Source: a virus. Taken from it: a stretch of DNA of 29,580 nt. The stretch spans positions 1 to 29,580 of the IMG/VR virus record IMGVR_UViG_3300006947_000057; one strand, 5' to 3'. Position numbers and translations under genes: made by a program. Positions 28,601-29,580 of this stretch are shown piece after piece. The notes beneath the pieces are model-generated. The model saw only the letters and a list, made by a program, of their open reading frames with translations. It was not told where the DNA came from and ran no database searches. Each line of letters opens with the position of its first letter. Position 1 is the stretch's first letter.

Positions 28601-28935
28601 TTATAAGTGCGTTTACAGTTAGTTACCCTGTAGCATCGATTAATGAAATTGAAGTATTTGTTGCAGGAGCACGTATGCGTAAGACAACATTAGATGTGTT
28701 TAACCCTGTAACAGCATTAGATAGCCCAGAAGGCGACACTACTGTTGTAGCAGACTTTACATTTGATGCTAATACTAATGCAATCACATTACTAGCAACA
28801 CCTGCAGAGAATACAAAAGTAACAGTAGTGAAAAAAGTAGGACAAAGTTGGACAACTTTCGGAGAATCACTGGGTGATACAGAAAATAGTATTGCAAGAT
28901 TCTTACGTGCAGGAACATCTGAGCTACCTGAATAA
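13615..28935 (+). CDS. Giant 5106-aa virion structural protein, probable peripheral baseplate/host-recognition protein in the gene 7 position
   Basis: One uninterrupted frame of 15.3 kb. The N-terminus (F-L-P-K-F-F-R-T-Q-A-N-K-K-F-L, then N-V-F-G-A-N-T-D-N-H-S-R-L, then W-N-P-N-I-D-W-D-K-F-V-N-F-R) resembles the very large structural proteins of marine T4-like phages as I remember them. Parts read from the translation: cupredoxin-like sandwich about 189-293; duplicated V-A-L-S module about 313-352 and 483-527; CBM5/12-like modules near 1522, 1781, 2300, 2942 and 2992; seven FG-GAP blades between 2202 and 3325; a C-E-T-H-V-G-Q-V-W-W segment near 3397-3405; GxGY repeat pairs near 3715 and 4077; repeated beta modules about 4195-5060; and a conserved R-I-E-Y-F then L-R-R-G-T-L-G-T-G element near 4940-4963. 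It follows gp6 where T4 has gp7 (1032 aa), so a peripheral wedge role is inferred. ATG 13615 overlaps the gp6 stop; GGAGG lies 12 nt upstream. There is no signal peptide or membrane segment at the start. Confidence 0.75.
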   Translation: MAKNDQNESALPVPGQNNKITASDFLPKFFRTQANKKFLQGTLDQLIQPGVAEKVNGYYGRTTAKAYKVTDNYIDDVTADRTNYQLEPATVIKDNYENVTFYKDYNDYLGQLNVFGANTDNHSRLNSQETYAWNPNIDWDKFVNFREYYWMPNGPLSVQVRGQSRDVVSTYTVTTEDQGDNIAYIFNDGLTVNPTLKLYRGQTYRFEINTPGHPLSIALSRTFTPGTTVDTNVSTLYTDGITTFDKDGNATMLSYVEEGTIEFTIPSNAPDILYYISENSIDTSSYIKVYDIEENAFLNVTADIIGKKTYTSANGVALSNGMKVKFQGDVLPAIYETNDWYVEGVGDKIVLIKDQNLIIPAAYSDSKSVAFDADNFDILPFADATAYATNKDYIVINRSTPDRNAWSRYNKWHHKDVILKSFELNKLPRDVDESARALRPIIEFEAGLKLNNFGAYAKQDVDLIDTFTTDVFSTIEGQIGYNIDGVALSDNMRILFAADIDPKVSGKIYNVKFVEIGNVRQISLIETTDTLPIDLETVLITQGVKNAGKSYHYHGAKWTAAQEKTTRNQTPKFEVFDVNGNSFSDTTYYGSTSFSGTEIFSYATGTGTVDKELGFALDYKTLNNTGDIVFDFNLLNDTFHYQTETDLITHKINSGYLKKYKSLTAFSYVNGFSNTPYQSKQYVISEYAATDLQTNKFVIDVYKDSSSLSDLQVIVFVNNKLQIAATSYTLDKTAANVSVLFNTDLKEGDVVKIKTDSKAIKNSNGYYEFPYNLERNPLNDDVNQFTLGEVVDHVDSMLEDIPNYDGVYLGSSNLRDLGDLDRYGKRFVKHSGPINLPLYHVTNKSYNIVKALKYSKREYSRFKKTFLDTALNLGYDGPVKGHVDKILKEINADKLTSQPFYFSDMLPSGAANKLTYTILDIRTTEYPITNNFNLTSLSTESVIVYLNGLQLTHEKDYNFNTAGYISVSSNQKENDLLEIYEYALTDGSFIAPTPTKLGLYPKYYPELTIDDTVLADEPETTGPFKVYAQDEATGTRGWFHPVYTTKIAAGAGATSKSYTFNGMNKIFYIPTTGATLGGNDNVEIVDYPIGVAFIRGHDGSYIKAYKDFRDELLLELEKRIFNNIKAAYSTDRLDVNAFIGGEFRTNEFTKFEIDTTMLGDFQQWIQQNLNNISFTDNNFYDRTNNWTFNYQDTTSPDGNINPGHWRGLYIRAFDTDRPHSHPWEMLGITTKPNWWNTVYGPAPYTGDNLVLWKDLEKGRIADPTNTKIDLKYARPGLTSFIPVDGIGKLLSPLDSRYAKNFQIQSATQNFKFGDAAPVENAWRRNSEYPFAVLTAMLLNKPAKTMSLGFDVSRITKNLAKQWVNTETNAPIVIKDLKLPNTIKSATRTITAGLVNYIYNLVASDILTVYTGYQTELATISNQLGVKVAGFTSKQKFNLILDSRSPTQEQTQGGIFVPQENYQVFLNTSSPTELAIYSGLVVERAELGYVLRGYNLEKPYFEYYEPHIGSTKAVVTVGGISESVNEWSSNTSYVSGEVLLNNSAYYRVINSFTSGASFDLTDIVRLPALPLAGGVTAEFKRDFDFGELKTLQYGARLNTAQEVVDFILGYSQRQAQLGFSFENVIKGSNAVENWASSAKEFLFWTTQGWAKSALIALSPGANLLEFKREYYVVDNIKDEFYGYNIFKADGQFLSSEFNSLLRDQNSFGIQVDGTDEGLYHVSLPLVQKEHVLLIDNKTDFNDSIYNPSTGYRQERIRVNGYRSDGWNGGLNIPGFIYNDASFTDWAQWKDYKIGDIVKYKQYYYVATINATGSQSFNSTNWYQLSEKPESQLMTNFDYKITQFTDFYDLDSDSFDIEQQKMAQHLIGYQKRQYLANIINDDVSQFKFYRGAIADKGTMNVFTKLFDALGNTADNLEFYEEWAIQVGRYGAVDDVQQVEFNLKQDKMQESPQAIELLSSLPATNFDKIYRILPNEVYDKPEGYTHSPFPTKTLANEYIRTAGYVNENSVDFVVNNIIDLAAIDSNQISLGATIWVTDTSTTQGGIINPVDWSVLQLIKTKANITSALTAIARVSESGLQLVELTLDKWADQVLSVGEYISVRGANQYALNGIYEVDSINLDKIQIQVPITNEIIDFEEESFTLSKLRTVRVPTVESLNSFINQELYNKQKLWIDTYGAEWAVLENNPVYLNQHTITNPALYDSTDQGFSDSVAVTQNNNNVFVSSPNDVNGKVSVYRRTREQSELILDQELSLDNDDLYSKTNADFGKSIAVSPDGEYLIIGVPQASSVKTRLAYKTDANTSLSTFDFQSDATYVKSDIVRYRESLWKANREILPQIGSQGFSTFDTYVNIASQADADSTTINLLVSGDPGLQNNITNHLLVRAPKDMYIGTKPGDLLRLAWNRRSYTYPTLANYLPFDGDISEITPEFLDAEHTIVEKIDHVFFVEAFITLPTVGSTVTTDTGAGVVFYVGTRLDSAVIYIKDTNGIFPLTGTLYVNGADVVGDYTEQATVATTNAVGGYWYINTGFNYNNDGTYYDQGRGLVYADIKVSGSARALNVYSNIQETVGTIGVYVTKKNQASYIAQLSYRGDTSLQDGADGAERDLPSNKLVIRGAKTFTDTLTISDVQEFRLYNLDNRVIDLASAGLTYDILNKSQTIVDLWDGYIDFKLTEFDFQGFAFEPQVGDIIEDVQIPRDGQGGLAVTSITTSSAEVVFVQRNFTDVKVYLKIVANTDGTTGDWTELSNIGRFGISRRANVALRGAADVKRTIGTITDVNNSIALGTTLIGKLIVLEHSSNFDISASPTIVDEEYWFFGETTESGISRLPNPPFSLNKDYTQVYNIPADATGTAQTFANEGAYVIYRKLDNGSYRYQTTIISEHRAANRNFGSQVAIVQTGDYYTLLVASNGVTAAGESFDNTGRRTDPGSIEIFRHGTKATDSFKGEYKLTAFEIGDIVTYKDGYYICLKATTVSDNFITDPIYWSNISWKQAKDSNYRGNFDNTYSYIIGSVVAQNNALWKAKTNVAVNAAAPSASNNSWESITTDVDYLGYLPNLTANAFYNENVFDPIENIVEFSKSFDISSDAQVLVVTSKQQTVASTSNITLAIYRAVGEKFQLSQTITAPDDVTGWGDKVSLNPEGTQFAVSSMRNDNTKANQGVVYVYTQAAGTFTLTQTLTPPNNEESEGFGFGLSYGTDNLVVSSLNGDQTIPTTFDVTTFTTTDDTATTFDNLFTNFRNIKLDKGAVYVYENINSNLIYSEQFTYPLTQTTFGENIYTNGNHVYIGMPDQLVGAIDGATPSDDVAGYKGALVDFRKNATTFAWSVVNEGITPVDVDNIRGAFLYNKRENSIVSYIDYIDPVQGKIAGPAEQEITFKTPYDPAVYNTGATADNTVDPNRAWCETHVGQVWWNISVAKFAHAYQGSTTFQKNTWNKLIPGARIDVFEWVESSFIPSIWDSVADTPNGLTAGISGVSLFGDSKYSTKIVYDDISQTFSNLYYFWVVNKVTIPVLENRKLSISDIAALIENPRTQGYPFLSLLSDNKFVLNNFDTFVDNDDLVLNIKYSTGPKKTQNLHSQYKLISDGLSTSKPDPDIERKWFDSLIGFDDNNRTVPDPTITLKTRYGVQNRPRQSMFVNRFEALKQTIERINLKLTEHLIVDEYNLTALTKKDAEPTLLSRQYDLTSATVAELTYVSTNKITSAILTPIITNGRISRVDIVDAGRGYKVAPTFTINGTGTDAEFDITINNLGQITAVVIVNSGKLYNSSTTITVRPVTVLVTADETIQNKWALYSWNGIAWYRRKLQSYNTNSYWHYIDWYATGFNQFTNINDTIAGSYQLPSLNNAIGQIVKIEIVGTGGWLLLQKIDDVDTEDYTVNYNTIGRQNGTIQFKDTLYDYSKNTIGFDNRSFDSNFYDNNPSVELRSILEAIRDDIFIGNLSVEYNQLFMAALRYVMSEQQAVDWMFKTSFVKSKHNRGSLSTQDLTFNNDNLSSYQDFVEEFKPYSTKIREFVSDYAGLEPTNSSISDFDLQPQYDKTTKKINASSAKIIDNIITDQNLNTAVYPRKNWKDNHGYQITQVKIGDAGSGFTYEPTVLFSGGGGTGAVAKAYLGYGKVTSIVVTNPGSGYTSAPTITISGSQVTGSTPTKATAVLGNGLVRSPSVKIKFDRTSGAFTFSSLAKSETFTGTGFEARFFLEWPMDLNLTKVSVYIDNILQLRSKYTFVNVDDTTKSYTREQGKVIFVTPPKLNAVIKIDYNIPLSMLNASDRTQLAYKPIAGMYGNDLAQLMTGIDYGGVEVRSFDFAGPSGFDTAGWYTDTWDTYDNTFEDEVFTADGSTIAVQLSAPLEDGVVYNLYKNGVRIDDPNFSLGSATNVNAIANSITGDGTTDIIYVQDLEISLLDGDIFVVRKTSSDGSIQPDVTSYDTAISGGDLAYATAKGITAEEIIIDGDGFVTPTTSSGPEEVVPGQVLDTLDIKVFTRDSAGQGIINSQSYTMKNTNTYNLGVTPNSSDAVIVKVSNVILPQTDYTINWVANTITLATVVPGAELSIVTVAQGTQNILDFGQSMGDGNRTEFETTVDWETGASVYASINGVQQTVDAFKSETGPKTVIRFSTAVPVEGVINYTVFASDTQINYSQITKDTFTGDAATTVFTLANAPLYSTPTEHNVIVKVDNKILNAGYNVQYTIPASVQREFALEIFQMPQGSLNVSDIKVLLNGTEITTPTQWRFENANSSITLADEIGVAGDLLEMYVITDGEYRVTGTTVTLDTAPVAGAVIEVIKFTNHNLLKIERTNYEVVSRSTLTEADVDYVTYNRLTVGEITLRKPAADAQYVWVSVNNELLSPSVDYYITDDKKKVQLVRQPAADDVIDIIHFTADISVPKFAYRQFKDMLNRTHFKRLEKSTARLAQPLNYYDLRVELDDASALSEPNKAQNLPGVIFIDGERIEYFVKESNTLRQLRRGTLGTGVKNTYTLNTKVYDQNISKTVPYKDSTLAYNATADGVISAFTVSYPVASINEIEVFVAGARMRKTTLDVFNPVTALDSPEGDTTVVADFTFDANTNAITLLATPAENTKVTVVKKVGQSWTTFGESLGDTENSIARFLRAGTSELPE
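14179..14491 (+). other. Cupredoxin-like beta-sandwich domain in the giant protein, copper ligands absent
   Basis: Residues about 189-293 read N-P-T-L-K-L-Y-R-G-Q-T-Y-R-F-E-I, then T-P-G-H-P-L-S-I, Y-T-D-G-I-T, I-E-F-T-I-P, and A-P-D-I-L-Y-Y-I-S-E-N-S. This is the layout of cupredoxin/YHYH-like modules, in which the last strand usually carries a Cys and His (L-Y-Y-x-C-x-x-H). Here those positions are Ser, Glu and Asn, so metal binding is unlikely and a structural or adhesive role is inferred. Confidence 0.5.
14551..15196 (+). other. Duplicated VALS module in the giant protein
   Basis: Two stretches align by eye: N-G-V-A-L-S-N-G-M-K-V-K-F-Q-G-D (about 314-329) with Y-V-E-G-V-G-D-K-I-V-L-I following, and D-G-V-A-L-S-D-N-M-R-I-L-F-A-A-D (about 484-499) with F-V-E-I-G-N-V-R-Q-I-S-L-I following. 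Shared pattern: G-V-A-L-S-x-x-M, F-x-x-D, then I-x-L-I. Function unknown. Confidence 0.6.
18178..18318 (+). other. CBM5/12-like module 1 in the giant protein
   Basis: Residues about 1522-1568: E-W-S-S-N-T-S-Y-V-S-G-E-V-L-L-N-N-S-A-Y followed by Y-R-V. This matches the chitin-binding-type pattern W-x(4-6)-Y-x-x-G-x-x-V-x-x-x-x-x-x-Y/W. Such small three-stranded modules often bind polysaccharide through exposed aromatic residues. Confidence 0.5.
18955..19092 (+). other. CBM5/12-like module 2 in the giant protein
   Basis: Residues about 1781-1826: D-W-A-Q-W-K-D-Y-K-I-G-D-I-V-K-Y-K-Q-Y-Y then Y-V-A-T, closing with S-T-N-W-Y-Q-L. This is the clearest of the five, with the closing W-x-L typical of the family. 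Confidence 0.6.
20512..20661 (+). other. CBM5/12-like module 3 in the giant protein
   Basis: Residues about 2300-2349: F-Q-S-D-A-T-Y-V-K-S-D-I-V-R-Y-R-E-S-L-W followed by K-A-N-R-E-I. It opens the long insertion within propeller blade 2. Confidence 0.5.
22438..22578 (+). other. CBM5/12-like module 4 in the giant protein
   Basis: Residues about 2942-2988: Y-K-L-T-A-F-E-I-G-D-I-V-T-Y-K-D-G-Y-Y then I-C-L-K-A-T, closing with P-I-Y-W-S-N-I. It lies immediately after the outer strand of propeller blade 3 and directly before module 5. Confidence 0.6.
22588..22740 (+). other. CBM5/12-like module 5 in the giant protein
   Basis: Residues about 2992-3042: Y-R-G-N-F-D-N-T-Y-S-Y-I-I-G-S-V-V then A-Q-N-N-A-L-W-K-A-K, closing with N-N-S-W-E-S-I. 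Tandem with module 4, between propeller blades 3 and 4. Confidence 0.55.
24727..26010 (+). other. Two pairs of GxGY beta repeats in the giant protein
   Basis: The pattern [DN]-x-G-x-G-[YF]-x-x-x-P-T-[FIV]-x-[IF]-x-G occurs at about 3714-3729 (D-A-G-R-G-Y-K-V-A-P-T-F-T-I-N-G), 4076-4091 (D-A-G-S-G-F-T-Y-E-P-T-V-L-F-S-G) and 4115-4130 (N-P-G-S-G-Y-T-S-A-P-T-I-T-I-S-G), with a degenerate copy at 3753-3765 (N-S-G-K-L-Y-N-S-S-T-T-I-T). Copies come in pairs joined by G-x-[IV]-T-[AS]-[IV]-V. Such repeats are common in phage fibres and adhesins. Confidence 0.65.
26197..28710 (+). other. C-terminal array of repeated beta modules in the giant protein
   Basis: At least eight copies of a loose motif V-x-V-x-[VIL]-[ND]-[GN]-x-x-[LI] followed by x-x-x-[YF] and a further strand: V-S-V-Y-I-D-N-I-L-Q-L (~4199), Y-N-L-Y-K-N-G-V-R-I (~4342), V-I-V-K-V-S-N-V-I-L (~4505), V-Y-A-S-I-N-G-V-Q (~4578), V-I-V-K-V-D-N-K-I-L (~4660), I-K-V-L-L-N-G-T-E-I (~4704), V-W-V-S-V-N-N-E-L-L (~4826) and I-E-V-F-V-A-G-A-R-M (~5012). 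Similar single copies occur near 712 and 941. They probably form a string of small beta-sandwiches in an elongated arm. Confidence 0.55.
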
Positions 28936-28946
28936 ATACAGTATAG
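28933..28946 (+). promoter_or_regulatory. Late-promoter-like motif (ATAAATA) before the 200-aa gene
   Basis: ATAAATACAGTATAGGA shares TAAATA plus a following GTATAGGA with the gap before the first structural gene. TAAATA (28933-28938) overlaps the stop codon of the giant gene and ends 19 nt before the next ATG. It is the closest match in the window to the T4 late element TATAAATA. Confidence 0.6.
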
Positions 28947-28957
28947 GAAAAAATTAA

Positions 28958-29560
28958 ATGAGCGATAACATGCAAGATACAAACGGAGTACTAGTTCAGG
29001 GACATATTAAGATATTCGACCCTGAATCACAAAAGGTATACATTGACAAGCGCAATGCAATCCATTACGAGAATATGAGTATTGCACTAGCAGATAGTTT
29101 AGCAAACGCTGGACAAGGGTTTATATATGAAATGAGCTTTGGAAACGGCGGAACAAGCGTCGACCCAACTGGTATTATTACATATCTAACACCTAACAGC
29201 ACAGGAACTAATGCAAGTCTATACAACCAAACCTATACTAAAGTTGTTGACGACAGAAGTGTAAATAATACTGACCCTGCAAGAAATAAACTTGAAACCC
29301 GACATGTAGCGGGTACAAATTATACCGATATTGTTGTAAGTTGTTTACTTGATTACGGCGAACCAAATGGACAAGATGCATTTGATACTGCAAGTGCAAC
29401 AGACAGTCCGTATGTGTTTGATGAGTTAGGATTACGTAGCTACAGTGCTGCTGGAACAGGAAGATTAATGACACATGTTATTTTCCATCCTGTACAGAAG
29501 TCGCTTAACAGATTAATACAAATTGACTACACTGTGCGTGTACAAAGTTTGGCAGGGTAA
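28958..29560 (+). CDS. 200-aa virion structural protein, probable baseplate component
   Basis: I cannot name the family with certainty. The product has a beta-rich start (V-L-V-Q-G-H-I-K-I-F-D-P-E-S), then a helical stretch (Y-E-N-M-S-I-A-L-A-D-S-L-A), then F-I-Y-E-M-S-F-G-N-G-G-T-S-V, and ends with hydrophobic strands (I-F-H-P-V-Q-K-S, then I-D-Y-T-V-R-V-Q). There are no transmembrane segments or signal peptide. Following the giant protein in the wedge module, it occupies roughly the gp8 position of T4, but it is much shorter than gp8 (334 aa) and I see no convincing sequence match, so I leave it unnamed. AGGA (28945-28948) lies 9 nt before ATG 28958, and a late-like motif lies just upstream, so it may be transcribed independently of the giant gene. 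Confidence 0.7.
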   Translation: MSDNMQDTNGVLVQGHIKIFDPESQKVYIDKRNAIHYENMSIALADSLANAGQGFIYEMSFGNGGTSVDPTGIITYLTPNSTGTNASLYNQTYTKVVDDRSVNNTDPARNKLETRHVAGTNYTDIVVSCLLDYGEPNGQDAFDTASATDSPYVFDELGLRSYSAAGTGRLMTHVIFHPVQKSLNRLIQIDYTVRVQSLAG

Positions 29561-29570
29561 GGGATAAAAT

Positions 29571-29580
29571 ATGCCATATA
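29571..29580 (+). CDS. Start of a further gene, cut by the window edge
   Basis: ATG at 29571 begins M-P-Y and runs off the window. It follows the previous stop by 10 nt, with AAGGGA (29559-29564) as a possible ribosome site. The tight spacing fits the operon. Nothing can be said of function. Confidence 0.45.

Noticed and set aside
28958-29560. Naming the 200-aa protein gp8
   Set aside because: Position alone suggests gp8. The length is well short of T4 gp8 and I cannot point to a shared motif, so I left it unnamed.

Overview
This window looks like part of the genome of an AT-rich, contractile-tailed bacteriophage of the marine T4-like type (cyanophage/pelagiphage-like myovirus). The case rests on a run of recognisable T4 core homologues: a gp47-type recombination nuclease subunit, a gp55-type late sigma factor, and the baseplate proteins gp53, gp5, gp25 and gp6. 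There is no rRNA, tRNA, integrase, IS element or CRISPR array. The sequence does not identify the host. Two near-perfect sigma70 promoters show that the early genes are built for an ordinary bacterial RNA polymerase.

Left arm (1-1787, minus strand): a gp47/SbcD-like metallophosphoesterase gene, running off the left edge, and a late sigma factor gene (gp55) are read leftward. Each has its own TTGACA-N17-TATAAT-like promoter. The 83-bp divergent gap between gp55 and the structural genes holds the gp55 early promoter. Directly abutting its -35 box, on the other strand, is a T4-late-like TAAATA motif.

Right arm (1788-29580, plus strand): one tightly packed morphogenesis cluster. In order it encodes a gp48/gp54-type tail-tube cap/junction protein, gp53, a 1044-aa probable hub protein, an unrecognised 334-aa protein, gp5 (spike plus lysozyme-like domain), gp25, gp6 (enlarged, 1177 aa), a giant 5106-aa structural protein of 15.3 kb, a 200-aa structural protein, and the first codons of another gene. 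Several junctions overlap as TAATG or TGATG, suggesting translational coupling. TAAATA motifs, the presumed gp55-dependent late promoters, recur in the few intergenic gaps.

The most striking object is the 5106-aa protein, which sits where T4 has gene 7. By eye it contains an N-terminal cupredoxin-like beta-sandwich without copper ligands, a duplicated small module, five chitin-binding-like (CBM5/12-type) modules, seven FG-GAP repeats that would make a complete seven-bladed propeller whose second blade is split by about 565 residues, two pairs of GxGY repeats, and a C-terminal string of repeated beta modules. I infer a giant peripheral baseplate/host-recognition protein. All domain calls were made by reading the translation, without database searches.
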